Assembly: GCF_026932795.1 (NCBI RefSeq)
Contig: NZ_JADPVH010000030.1
Span: 1-48,627 of the forward strand
Direction of reading: 5' to 3'
Length of the DNA stretch: 48,627 nt
DNA from: Paenarthrobacter sp. Z7-10
Lineage (GTDB): Bacteria > Actinomycetota > Actinomycetes > Actinomycetales > Micrococcaceae
The translations under genes were made by a program, and so were the position numbers. Numbering within the stretch: the first letter of the stretch is position 1; each line of letters starts with the position of its first letter. This document shows positions 25,739 through 33,793 of this stretch, one piece after another. Below the pieces are notes generated by a model that was not told where the DNA came from, made no database searches, and worked only from the letters and a program-made list of their open reading frames with translations.

Positions 25739-26239
25739 TCAGGCCTGCGGACGTTTGTGCGCAGCAGGTCCGGATCGCCGCTGCCAAGGCGGTACGATCA
25801 GCAGCAACGCCACCGCCGCCAGCACAACCACGCAAACAAAATTGGCGCCCAGGTGGCTTGACAAGGAGCCGCCGTCGTACATCGTTCCACCGACCGCCAG
25901 CAGAGCCACCGCCACCGCCGTCAGCGCCACGACGTGCTGGCGGCGTAAGCCGGCCAGCAGCATCAGCGCCGGCACGGCGTACCAGATAACACTTGCCGCG
26001 CCCATCGCGTTGATCGCCCGGATCACGGCGCCGGTTCCGTGAATGGATCCCACCAACGGAGCGTAAAACATAGCACCGCAGTGCCACGCCAGCCCCAGGA
26101 CGCCGAGTCCGGCCACGAACGCCTCGGGGACCGACATGGCTGCCGCGGCAAGGCGCAGCGGCACGGCCGGCAGCAGCGGCCGCAGAGCCAGAACGATGAC
26201 GACGCTCACGGCGAGGCTCACAACGAACGCGACTGGCAT
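25739..26239 (-). CDS. polytopic membrane protein of unknown function
   Basis: A 166-residue protein with about five hydrophobic helices (for example AFVVSLAVSVVIVLALRPLL at residues 4-23 and VVALTAVAVALLAVGG near 103-118) and a short basic C-terminal tail. I recognise no family. TAGGCT (26246-26251) lies 6 nt before the ATG, so the mRNA is probably leaderless. It lies between the methyltransferase and the second molybdoenzyme and diverges from the latter. Confidence 0.7.
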   Translation of the reverse strand: MPVAFVVSLAVSVVIVLALRPLLPAVPLRLAAAAMSVPEAFVAGLGVLGLAWHCGAMFYAPLVGSIHGTGAVIRAINAMGAASVIWYAVPALMLLAGLRRQHVVALTAVAVALLAVGGTMYDGGSLSSHLGANFVCVVVLAAVALLLIVPPWQRRSGPAAHKRPQA

Positions 26240-26245
26240 GCCTGC

Positions 26246-26251
26246 AGCCTA
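26246..26251 (-). promoter_or_regulatory. -10 hexamer TAGGCT of the small membrane gene
   Basis: TAGGCT lies 6 nt before the ATG at 26239 on the minus strand, the leaderless spacing. Confidence 0.45.
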
Positions 26252-26351
26252 CAGACTGTAATCCCACCGATGGCGGAGTGAGGCCGTGGTGTGCGCGGAT
26301 CGTAAGGATTTCCTCCTTCTCAGCCCGCTCCTGCTCTGCTGTCATTGACAC

Positions 26352-27518
26352 ATGCGCAGGCTTCTCGGATGGTTGTTGCGGAAGATCTTTGGTTGGCTGC
26401 AGGGCAGCTTCCACTCAACACTGCACTCCCCACGGACGGCGGTGGTGGTTGGCCGGCTGCTGGGTGTGGCCTTTTTGACGTGTTTTGTTACCGGCCTGTA
26501 CTCGCATTTCCTACAGGACCCACTGCCGTGGCAGCCGGTGCTGGCCAGGCCCACCTGGCTCTACCGTCTGAGCCAGGGCACGCACGTGACCACTGGCGTT
26601 GCCTGCATTCCGCTGCTGCTGGCCAAACTGTGGACGGTCTACCCCAAGCTCTTCAGCTGGCCGGTCGTCACCGGAGTCAAAAGCGCACTGGAGAGGGCGT
26701 CGATCGCGCTTTTCGTGGCCAGCTCGGTACTCGAACTGGCGATGGGCCTGCTCAACGTCTACAAGTGGTATCCGTGGCCGTTCAGCTTCCGCCAAGTGCA
26801 CTTCTGGCTGGCCTGGGTGATCGTGGGGTCGCTCGTCATCCACATCGGTGTGAAGCTGCCGCTGATCCATGCCCATTGGCGGGCAAGTCGGCCGGTCAAC
26901 GACGTCGAACGGGAATCCCTCACCTCCAGGCGGGGTTTTGTGGGCGCCATTGCCGCGGCCGCTGCCGTCCTTACCGTGACCACCATCGGCCAGTCGATAC
27001 CTGCTTTGGGCCCGGTGGATCTGTTCGCACCAAGGCGTCCGGGGTTGGGTCCGAATGCCCTGCCGGTGAACCGCACCGCGGCGGAGGCAAACATCCATGC
27101 GGCTGCCACAAATCCATCCTGGGCCTTGAAAGTGATCAATCAGAACCTCACCCACTCTTTCACGCTGGCACAGCTGCGGGCGATGCCGCAGACCGAGGTA
27201 GTGCTTCCGATAGCCTGTGTTGAAGGCTGGAGCCAAAACGCACGCTGGCGTGGAGTAAGAGTTCGGGAACTGCTGGCCCTGGTCGGGGCCGGGCCCAGGC
27301 AGGGAGCGGAGGTTCGCTCACTGGAAACAAACGGCGCCTATGCCGGTGCCCAAGTGCCACCTGAGTACGCCTGGGATGAGCTGACTCTCATAGCCCTGGA
27401 CGTCAATTCCGCCCCGTTGGACCTGGAACACGGCTACCCGGCCCGGCTGATCGCACCCAACCGACCGGGCGTGCTGCAGACAAAGTGGCTCGCAAGCCTT
27501 GAAGTTCGGCAGAGATGA
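26352..27518 (+). CDS. molybdopterin oxidoreductase fused to a cytochrome-b-like membrane domain
   Basis: A 388-residue protein. Residues 31-170 hold four hydrophobic helices with histidines placed as possible heme ligands (His78, His150, His164, His173), resembling the cytochrome b partner of respiratory oxidoreductases. TSRRGFVGAI (191-200) then starts a second membrane stretch, and residues about 225-388 form a sulfite-oxidase-type molybdenum domain with Cys289 in LPIACVEGWS and LDLEHGYPARLIAPN. The C-terminal dimerisation domain of sulfite oxidase is missing. The MsrP (YedY) enzyme uses a separate heme b membrane partner (MsrQ); here both halves may be one chain. The heme assignment is inference. 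Its stop overlaps the next gene in ATGA. Confidence 0.87.
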   Translation: MRRLLGWLLRKIFGWLQGSFHSTLHSPRTAVVVGRLLGVAFLTCFVTGLYSHFLQDPLPWQPVLARPTWLYRLSQGTHVTTGVACIPLLLAKLWTVYPKLFSWPVVTGVKSALERASIALFVASSVLELAMGLLNVYKWYPWPFSFRQVHFWLAWVIVGSLVIHIGVKLPLIHAHWRASRPVNDVERESLTSRRGFVGAIAAAAAVLTVTTIGQSIPALGPVDLFAPRRPGLGPNALPVNRTAAEANIHAAATNPSWALKVINQNLTHSFTLAQLRAMPQTEVVLPIACVEGWSQNARWRGVRVRELLALVGAGPRQGAEVRSLETNGAYAGAQVPPEYAWDELTLIALDVNSAPLDLEHGYPARLIAPNRPGVLQTKWLASLEVRQR

Positions 27519-28003
27519 TGGGAATGAAAAAATTCCGCATCCTCCTGATAGCGGTTGGCCTGCTCCCGTTGGGCTGGGGCCTCTACGGTATCGCGGCGAC
27601 GGTGCCACCGGCCCAGATCCTGGGAATCCTGCTGTGGCTGGCGGGCGCCGTCGTATTGCATGACGGATTCCTGGTGCCGGTCCTGCTGACCATCGGAGCC
27701 GTAACGGTTTTGCTGACCCGCAGGCTGTCCCGTGCCGGCAGGTACCTGATCCGGCTGGCCCTCATTATCGGTGGATCCGTACTGCTGGTCGTGCTGCCGC
27801 TGATCCACACCGCCCCGCACACCGGAACGCCCACCGCACTGACCATGCCTTACACATTGAATCTGCTGGTGTTCCTGCTGGTGCTTGCCGCCGCCACGGC
27901 GGTTGGCGTGCTCATCGCCGAAAACCGGCAGCCTGGGACGAAGTCCGGAGCTGTTGTTTCCGGCACGAAGGATTATCCCGACGCGAATAATCGGCCAGGG
28001 TAG
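27515..28003 (+). CDS. small membrane protein coupled to the molybdoenzyme
   Basis: A 162-residue protein with four to five hydrophobic helices (starting FRILLIAVGLLPLGWGLYGI) and a short hydrophilic C-terminal tail. I recognise no family. Its ATG overlaps the stop of the b-type molybdoenzyme, so it is co-translated and may be an extra membrane subunit. Confidence 0.72.
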   Translation: MMGMKKFRILLIAVGLLPLGWGLYGIAATVPPAQILGILLWLAGAVVLHDGFLVPVLLTIGAVTVLLTRRLSRAGRYLIRLALIIGGSVLLVVLPLIHTAPHTGTPTALTMPYTLNLLVFLLVLAAATAVGVLIAENRQPGTKSGAVVSGTKDYPDANNRPG

Positions 28004-28126
28004 GAGCAATAGGCCCCGGACGAGGGGCGGCCCGGCACAGTGCATCTGCCCCGGCGAACCTTACGAAATCCGAACAAGCCTTCCTTCGCCCTCCCATCCG
28101 GGCCGGTGAACGGGCAGGATCGGTAT

Positions 28127-29719
28127 GTGAGCAAAACATCTGATCCGGCGGCCGTCGCAAAGCCAGCGTGGCGCCGGTGGCTGCTCCCGATGGCTTTGCT
28201 GCTGGCCTTGGCCGCGGTCGTCTTCTTCACTGTCAGTCAGGACGCCGGCCATCCGTGGGTATCGCCGGTCGGAACGCTGGCCGCGTGGGCCGTCTTTGTT
28301 CCGGCAGCCCTAGCGGTCCGCCGCATTCCCGCGCGGCGTGCCGGCGCCGTCGTCGTGCTGGGTTCGCTGCTGCTCGGCGCCGCAGTCCTTTCCGCGCCAC
28401 CGGCCACCAGCAACGATGCGGCCCGCTACGCTTGGGACGGGATTGTGCAGAGCGCCGGCGTTTCCCCGTATCGGTACGTTCCCGCAGATCAGGCCCTGGA
28501 GCAGCTGCGGCCGCAGTGGCTCTTCCAGGCCGCCGCGCCGGATGGAAGCTGCCGGGCTGACCTGTTCCCCAGCGGAACGGAGGCCACCAGCAATATTCCC
28601 GGCGGCACGCCACTGTGTACCGCGATCAATCGTCCGCAGGTGCCGACAATCTACCCCGCCCTGGCCGAAATCTATTTTCTCGCGGTCCGGCTGCTGCCCG
28701 GCGCCGGGGCAAACCTGCTCGCCTTCCAACTGGCCGGTTTTGCTCTCAGCCTGGCCGTGACGGTGCTGCTGCTGCGCTTTTTGGCCTTGACCGGCAGGCC
28801 AGCGCATCAGGGGGTGTGGTGGGCCTGGTCGCCGCTGGTGCTCTTCGAGGCAATCAACAACGCCCACGTGGACGTGCTGGGCGCTGCTGGGGTGCTTGTC
28901 TCGGTCCTGCTGCTCAGCCGGGGCCGCGTGCTGGGTTCGGGCATCGCTTTCGGCGCCGCCGTGGCGGCCAAACTGATTCCGGCAATTGCCGCACCGGCCC
29001 TGCTGTACCGGCGGCCGCTGCGCTTCGTGCTCGCTGCTCTGACCACTTTCGCCGCACTGTACCTGCCCTATCTGCTCGTCAGCGGCACGGCAGTAATCGG
29101 CTTCCTGCCCGGTTACCTGGCCGCCGAGGGATATCAGGGCAGTAACGGCCCGCGTTTCACTCTGCTGCACATGGTCCTGCCGGACAGTTGGGCTGCTCCG
29201 GCGGCAGCGCTGCTGCTGGTCGGCCTGTCATTCTACGTTGGGCGGCGAGTGGATCCGATCCAACCTTGGGATAAGCAGACGCTCATGGTGGGCGGCACGC
29301 TGCTGGTGGTCAGCCCAAGCTATCCCTGGTATGCCCTGCTGCTGCTGCCGCTGGTGGTGCTCAGCCGGCGGTATGAGTACCTCAGCATTCCACCCGTTCT
29401 GGCCATGATGTATTTCACCGGTGCCGAACCCTATGGTCAAACCGCCGCCCGGCTCGGGCTGCTGGCCGCCGCCTTCGCCATCGCCATAACCGGCTGGCAC
29501 CGCAGCCGCCAAGCGCAGCGGTCCAGCCGACGAGCCCGGCAATCCGGCCGCCATGCCGCCGCGTCAGGCCTACTGGCCCGGGCCGGGCAGCCGGCCGCGG
29601 CAACCCCACCGACCACGCCAGCGAACCCGACGGGAACAGCGTCGTCGTCGGCCGCGGCAACCCCACCGACCACGCCAGCGAACCCGACGGGACCTGCGTC
29701 CTCGGCGGCGCCGCAATGA
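28127..29719 (+). CDS. GT-C (GT87/DUF2029-like) polyprenyl-phosphate-sugar glycosyltransferase
   Basis: A 530-residue membrane transferase with 10 or more helices. The first extracytoplasmic loop has the catalytic-type acidic motif in SNDAARYAWDG near residue 85, typical of GT-C enzymes that use polyprenyl-phosphate sugars outside the membrane. The C-terminal tail of about 70 residues is basic then Pro/Thr-rich, with two 19-residue repeats. The start is uncertain: GTG 28127, GTG 28106 or GTG 28040. By position in a gene set with MTA phosphorylase, epimerase and GT2-DUF2064 it corresponds to Rv0541c, the methylthioxylose transferase of mycobacteria. That match is inferred from context and fold, not from alignment. 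Confidence 0.85.
   Translation: MSKTSDPAAVAKPAWRRWLLPMALLLALAAVVFFTVSQDAGHPWVSPVGTLAAWAVFVPAALAVRRIPARRAGAVVVLGSLLLGAAVLSAPPATSNDAARYAWDGIVQSAGVSPYRYVPADQALEQLRPQWLFQAAAPDGSCRADLFPSGTEATSNIPGGTPLCTAINRPQVPTIYPALAEIYFLAVRLLPGAGANLLAFQLAGFALSLAVTVLLLRFLALTGRPAHQGVWWAWSPLVLFEAINNAHVDVLGAAGVLVSVLLLSRGRVLGSGIAFGAAVAAKLIPAIAAPALLYRRPLRFVLAALTTFAALYLPYLLVSGTAVIGFLPGYLAAEGYQGSNGPRFTLLHMVLPDSWAAPAAALLLVGLSFYVGRRVDPIQPWDKQTLMVGGTLLVVSPSYPWYALLLLPLVVLSRRYEYLSIPPVLAMMYFTGAEPYGQTAARLGLLAAAFAIAITGWHRSRQAQRSSRRARQSGRHAAASGLLARAGQPAAATPPTTPANPTGTASSSAAATPPTTPANPTGPASSAAPQ
29593..29706 (+). repeat. 57-bp tandem repeat at the 3' end of the GT-C gene
   Basis: Two copies with a 57-bp period start at 29593 and 29650 and encode AAATPPTTPANPTG twice in frame. 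The tail is probably disordered. Confidence 0.85.
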
Positions 29720-29804
29720 TCACCATGGACCGGCGCAGACCTGTTCCCCGGGGTCTGGGACCGTGCAGCGGAAACACCATGGTGCCGCCGCCCGCTGTGT
29801 GGCG

Positions 29805-29810
29805 TAGCGT
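29805..29810 (+). promoter_or_regulatory. -10 hexamer TAGCGT of leaderless moaA-moaD
   Basis: TAGCGT is followed by 6 nt and the moaA ATG at 29817. A leaderless transcript leaves no room for a molybdenum-cofactor riboswitch here. Confidence 0.5.
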
Positions 29811-29816
29811 TGGGCT

Positions 29817-30944
29817 ATGAGTGTTCCCAGTGTCCGCTCCTCAGCAGAGCCAGAACAAGCGCCCGCACGCGGCCACGTGCCATTGGGCATGCCCGCCAAT
29901 TTTCCCGCCGGAGAGCCGGGGTTGCTGGATCAGTACGGCCGGCGGGCCACGGATATGCGGCTGTCATTGACCGATAAATGCAACCTGCGCTGCACGTACT
30001 GCATGCCGTCCGAGGGGTTGGCCTGGCTGTCCAAGAGCCAGGTGATGACTGCCGAGGAGATCCTGCGGATTGTGCGCATCGGAGTGGACCGGCTGGGCGT
30101 GCGCGAACTGCGGCTGACCGGTGGCGAGCCGCTGGTGCGGGCGGACCTGGTGCCGATCATCGCCGGTCTGCGCGCTGCCCACCCGGACCTGCCGATCTCG
30201 CTGACCACCAATGGAGTGGGGCTGGCCAAGAGGGCGCAAGCGCTCAAGGACGCAGGCTTGACCCGGCTGAACATCTCGCTGGATTCCCTGCACCCGGAGA
30301 CCTTTGCCCAGCTGACCCGCCGGCCGTTCCTGGACCAGGTGCTGGCGGGCGCGGAAGCCGCATCACGGGCCGGATTGGGACCGATCAAGATCAATGCCGT
30401 GCTGATGCGCGGCATCAATGATGGCGGCGCAGCCGACCTGTTGGGGTGGTCGCTGCAGCGCGGATACGAACTGCGCTTCATTGAGCAGATGCCGCTGGAC
30501 GCAGATCATGGCTGGACCCGCGACAACATGATCACGGCCGCGGAAATCCGTGCCCTGCTCGCCGTCAAGTTCGAGCTCTCCGAGGACCCGCGGGACCGCG
30601 ACGGGGCACCGGCGGAACGCTTTGAGGTGCGGCGGCCGGGTTCAGCGGAACTGCTGGGCACCGTGGGCATCATCGCCTCGGTGACGGAACCATTTTGTGC
30701 CGACTGCAAACGGACCCGGATCACCGCCGAGGGAAAGGTGATGAGCTGCCTGTTCTCCCGCGTCGAGGTGGATCTGCTGGCGCTGCTTCGGGCCGGCGCT
30801 GCGGAGGCCGACGACGACGCCATCGCCGCCCGCTGGCAGCAGGCAATGTGGGCCAAGCCTAAGGCGCACGGGATGGATCATGTGGGTCTGGGCAGCGCCG
30901 GTTTCGTTCAGCCGGACCGCAGCATGAGCGCGATAGGGGGCTGA
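29817..30944 (+). CDS. moaA: GTP 3',8-cyclase
   Basis: A 375-residue radical-SAM enzyme that starts molybdenum-cofactor synthesis from GTP. The radical-SAM cluster motif CNLRCTYC holds Cys55, Cys59 and Cys62. RLTGGEPLVR, SLTTNG and NISLDSL follow, and a second cluster is carried by FCADCKRTR plus a later Cys in VMSCLF. The extreme C-terminal Gly-Gly, needed for activity in known MoaA proteins, is present (SAIGG). There is an extra N-terminal segment of about 35 residues. The start is chosen from the leaderless -10 spacing. It pairs with moaD one base downstream. Confidence 0.96.
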   Translation: MSVPSVRSSAEPEQAPARGHVPLGMPANFPAGEPGLLDQYGRRATDMRLSLTDKCNLRCTYCMPSEGLAWLSKSQVMTAEEILRIVRIGVDRLGVRELRLTGGEPLVRADLVPIIAGLRAAHPDLPISLTTNGVGLAKRAQALKDAGLTRLNISLDSLHPETFAQLTRRPFLDQVLAGAEAASRAGLGPIKINAVLMRGINDGGAADLLGWSLQRGYELRFIEQMPLDADHGWTRDNMITAAEIRALLAVKFELSEDPRDRDGAPAERFEVRRPGSAELLGTVGIIASVTEPFCADCKRTRITAEGKVMSCLFSRVEVDLLALLRAGAAEADDDAIAARWQQAMWAKPKAHGMDHVGLGSAGFVQPDRSMSAIGG

Positions 30945-30945
30945 A

Positions 30946-31212
30946 ATGCTGGTCCGCTACTTTGCTGCCGCCCGCGCGGCCACCGGGATGGACGAGGAAC
31001 CGCTGCTGCACAGCGCTCCGATCACGTTTGCCGAGCTGTTCGACCAGCTCACCGCCCTGCATCCGATTTCCGCATCCGGTCACACCCCACCACTGGCCGA
31101 ACTGCTGGGCCGCTGCAGCTTCCTGCGCAATGAGGTTGCTGTCCGCGGCAGCGAAACCGAGCTCCAGCCCGACGATGTAGTGGACGTCCTTCCGCCCTTT
31201 GCCGGCGGCTGA
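30946..31212 (+). CDS. moaD: MoaD/ThiS-family sulfur carrier, molybdopterin synthase small subunit
   Basis: An 88-residue beta-grasp protein. It begins VRYFAAARAATG, has the central FLRNEVAV strand, and ends DDVVDVLPPFAGG with the C-terminal Gly-Gly that is turned into thiocarboxylate. Placement directly after moaA makes MoaD more likely than ThiS. Its catalytic partner moaE is in the other cofactor operon at 11748-12323. Confidence 0.93.
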   Translation: MLVRYFAAARAATGMDEEPLLHSAPITFAELFDQLTALHPISASGHTPPLAELLGRCSFLRNEVAVRGSETELQPDDVVDVLPPFAGG

Positions 31213-31225
31213 ACCTAGGTCCTGC

Positions 31226-31525
31226 CTAGCCCTCGCAGTCCTTGCAGTAGACCAGGCCGTTCTTTTCGCGGGCTTTCTGCGACCGGTGCCGAACCAGGAA
31301 GCACGAGGCACAGGTGAATTCGTCGGCCTGCACGGGAACCACCGTGACCAGCAGCTCCTCACCGGAGAGATCTGCACCGGGAAGATCAATTCCCTCCGCG
31401 GTATCAGCCTCTTCAAGGTCCGATAATGCCGTCTGGGTGCCTGCCCGGTTGGCCTGCAGCCCCTCCAGCGACTCAGTGCCGCTGTCATCGTCCTTTGTTC
31501 GTGGTGCGTCATAATCTGTTGCCAT
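31226..31525 (-). CDS. DUF4193 protein with a paired-cysteine motif
   Basis: A 99-residue acidic protein of an actinobacteria-specific family of unknown function. It starts MATDYDAPR, has the conserved LPGADLSGEEL, and ends with FTCASCFLVRHRSQ and YCKDCEG, four cysteines that could bind zinc. The ATG at 31525 fits the family, with an AGGAG 12 nt upstream; a TTG at 31537 lies next to that site. A TATTTT hexamer (31552-31557) may be its -10. It converges with moaD with 13 bp between. Confidence 0.87.
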   Translation of the reverse strand: MATDYDAPRTKDDDSGTESLEGLQANRAGTQTALSDLEEADTAEGIDLPGADLSGEELLVTVVPVQADEFTCASCFLVRHRSQKAREKNGLVYCKDCEG

Positions 31526-31811
31526 GTTCGGATCCAACTCCTCTCGCCCAAAAAATATTCCACTGTTCCCGCGGGCTAACTGCTGGCGAATAGTGATTCA
31601 GCGTCTGATGATAGCTCAAAAATCTGTCCGCGGAGGCCATGGCGGCTCAGCGGGATCCAGACAAGATCCGGCGCGCGGCCGGGCGAGGTTTACTCAACTG
31701 CAAGCCCGAAGGCTTTTACTATTCTTTTCCCGACTTGCTCAGTATGCTTATAACATTGTTTACCGATAACCCAAGATCAGGGCAAATGCCCGTTTACGAG
31801 ATGGAGGACCA

Positions 31812-32282
31812 ATGACATCTGCATCAGCACATACCGCTGCTGGGGGTACGCGCAGCAATGTCCAGAAGGCGGCAATGTTATCCGGCATTGTCTTTATTCT
31901 GGTGGGGCTGCTGGGGTTCGTTCCCGGGATCACGAGCCACTATGGAGAAATGAAATTTGCCAGCCATGAATCCGGGGCCATGCTGCTGGGACTGTTCCAA
32001 GTCTCCATCCTGCACAACATTGTCCATCTGTTGTACGGCGTTGTCGGCCTGGCGCTGGCATCAACAGTGGGTAAGGCACGCAGCTACCTCATCTGGGGTG
32101 GAATCATTTATCTGGTGCTCTGGATTTACGGTTTGATCGTGGACCAAATGTCGATGGCAAATTTCGTGCCTCTGAACACGGCCGATAATTGGCTGCACCT
32201 GGGACTCGGAATCGTCATGGTGGCCCTGGGCTATTTCCTGACGCGTTCACCCCGCAGCAACACTTCGGCGGCAGGTCGGTAA
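31812..32282 (+). CDS. DUF4383 membrane protein
   Basis: A 156-residue protein with four hydrophobic helices (near residues 20-40, 55-80, 88-108 and 125-145) and conserved SILHNIVHLLYGVVGL, the mark of DUF4383. The start has GGAGG. The 286-bp gap upstream is AT-richer than its surroundings and holds divergent promoters but no further gene that I can see. Base composition is slightly lower in GC than its neighbours. Family function is unknown. Confidence 0.85.
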   Translation: MTSASAHTAAGGTRSNVQKAAMLSGIVFILVGLLGFVPGITSHYGEMKFASHESGAMLLGLFQVSILHNIVHLLYGVVGLALASTVGKARSYLIWGGIIYLVLWIYGLIVDQMSMANFVPLNTADNWLHLGLGIVMVALGYFLTRSPRSNTSAAGR

Positions 32283-32323
32283 ACCCGCTGCTGAATAAAG
32301 GCTGCTTCACCTCAACAAAAAAC

Positions 32324-32358
32324 GGACCGCATTTTCGCTTTAGGCGAAAATGCGGTCC
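32324..32358. terminator. bidirectional terminator between DUF4383 and M16 peptidase genes
   Basis: A perfect 15-bp stem (32324-32338 and 32344-32358) with a 5-nt loop. On the minus strand a run of six T follows the stem after one G, a classic intrinsic terminator for the pnp-M16 operon. The plus-strand side has the stem without a T-run. Confidence 0.85.
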
Positions 32359-32428
32359 TCACGTTAGACGGTACGTCTGCCGTCTCCGGCTGGCTTGTCA
32401 CCTGGTTGTGAGACACCCGCTCATGGAC

Positions 32429-33790
32429 TTAGTGGCCGAAAGTCTCGGTCTCCTCGAAGGGCCCCACCACTGTAACGGTCCGCGGGGCGGCCGCAAGGTC
32501 GCGGGCCAGCTCGCGGACCTGGTCCGCGGTGACGTTGCGGATGCGCTGCAGGGTTTCGTCGATGTCCAGGAATTCCCCGGACACCAATTCCGCCCTGCCC
32601 AGCCGGGACATCCGGGAACCAGTGTCCTCCAGCGCCAGCACAATACCGCCGGAGAGCTGGCCCACGGCCTTGGAAAGTTCGTCGTCGCTGATGCCGTCCG
32701 CGGCGAGCTTCTCCAGCTCGGCCGTCAGCAGGGAAACCACCTGCGCGACCTTCTGGGGTGCGCAGCCGGCATACATGCCGAAATAACCGGCGTCGGCGTA
32801 GCCGGAGGCGAAGGAATAGGTGGAGTACACAAGCCCGCGCTTCTCCCGAATCTCCTGGAACAGCCGTGAGGACATCCCGCCACCCAGAACCGCATTGAGC
32901 ACGCTCATGACGAAGCGCCGCTCGTCCGTGGCCACGATGCTGGGGCAGCCCAGAATGATATTGGCTTGCTCAACCTGGCGTTTGATCACCTGCAGTCCGG
33001 CCGTGCCGGAGATGGAGACCGGGAAGGCCGAGCGTCGGGCTACTGGCGAAGCTTCACCGGACATCGCCCAACCGGCACCGTGCAGCGCCGAGAGCACTTG
33101 GCGGCAGACGTCGTCGTGGTCCAGGCCACCAGCTGCGGTAACTACCAGTTCGTCCGGGCGGTAGTACCGGCGGTAGTGGTCCCAGACCGAGTCGCGGGCG
33201 ACGGCGCGGATGGCGTCGGGAGTCCCGCCAATAGGGCGGGCCAGGGGGTGCCCACCCAAAACGGCGGCGACAAAGTGTTCATGTGCCACGTCGGTCGGGT
33301 CATCGCTGTCCATTGCGATTTCCTCGAGGATGACGTCGCGTTCCTGCTCCAGCTCCGCCGGATCAAGAACTGCGCCGGTGATCATGTCCGCGATGACGTC
33401 GATCGCCATGGAAAGATCGGTGTCCAGCACGCGGGCGTAGTAGCAGGTGCTTTCCTTGGCGGTGGCAGCGTTGGACTCTCCCCCCACCTCGTCAAAGGCG
33501 GAGGCGATTTCCAGCGCGGTACGCCGCCGGGTTCCCTTGAACAGCAGATGTTCCAGGAAATGAGTCGAGCCGTGTTGGCCCTCGGCTTCGTCCCGAGAGC
33601 CAACACCGACCCAAAATCCGATTGTCGCGCTCCGCTGTCCCGGCATCGATTCAGTCAGCACCCGCACTCCCCCGGGCAGGACCGAACGGCGCACGGTGGC
33701 ACCGCCGGACCCGATGGAGACCAGTGTCGAATCCTGCCCGACGGCGCCGGCAGCGACGGCGGAGGTCAGCGGCAATACGGTGAACGCCAT
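32429..33790 (-). CDS. M16-family zinc metallopeptidase
   Basis: A 453-residue peptidase of the pitrilysin/processing-peptidase family. The inverted zinc motif HFLEH is at residues 77-81, with the distal glutamate region in ERDVILEEIAMD. The second half holds REKRGLVYSTYSF, the substrate-binding Arg/Tyr region. The start is 3 nt after the pnp stop, the arrangement seen across actinobacteria. Substrates in this group are not well known. A strong terminator follows. Confidence 0.94.
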   Translation of the reverse strand: MAFTVLPLTSAVAAGAVGQDSTLVSIGSGGATVRRSVLPGGVRVLTESMPGQRSATIGFWVGVGSRDEAEGQHGSTHFLEHLLFKGTRRRTALEIASAFDEVGGESNAATAKESTCYYARVLDTDLSMAIDVIADMITGAVLDPAELEQERDVILEEIAMDSDDPTDVAHEHFVAAVLGGHPLARPIGGTPDAIRAVARDSVWDHYRRYYRPDELVVTAAGGLDHDDVCRQVLSALHGAGWAMSGEASPVARRSAFPVSISGTAGLQVIKRQVEQANIILGCPSIVATDERRFVMSVLNAVLGGGMSSRLFQEIREKRGLVYSTYSFASGYADAGYFGMYAGCAPQKVAQVVSLLTAELEKLAADGISDDELSKAVGQLSGGIVLALEDTGSRMSRLGRAELVSGEFLDIDETLQRIRNVTADQVRELARDLAAAPRTVTVVGPFEETETFGH

Positions 33791-33793
33791 GAA

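Noticed and set aside
28040-28126. Longer N-terminus for the GT-C transferase
   Set aside because: The added residues are Arg/Pro-rich with no helix or motif, and GTG 28127 lies closer to the first membrane segment; the choice remains open.
29720-29816. Possible molybdenum-cofactor riboswitch before moaA
   Set aside because: The gap is short and a -10 hexamer lies 6 nt before the ATG, leaving no leader.
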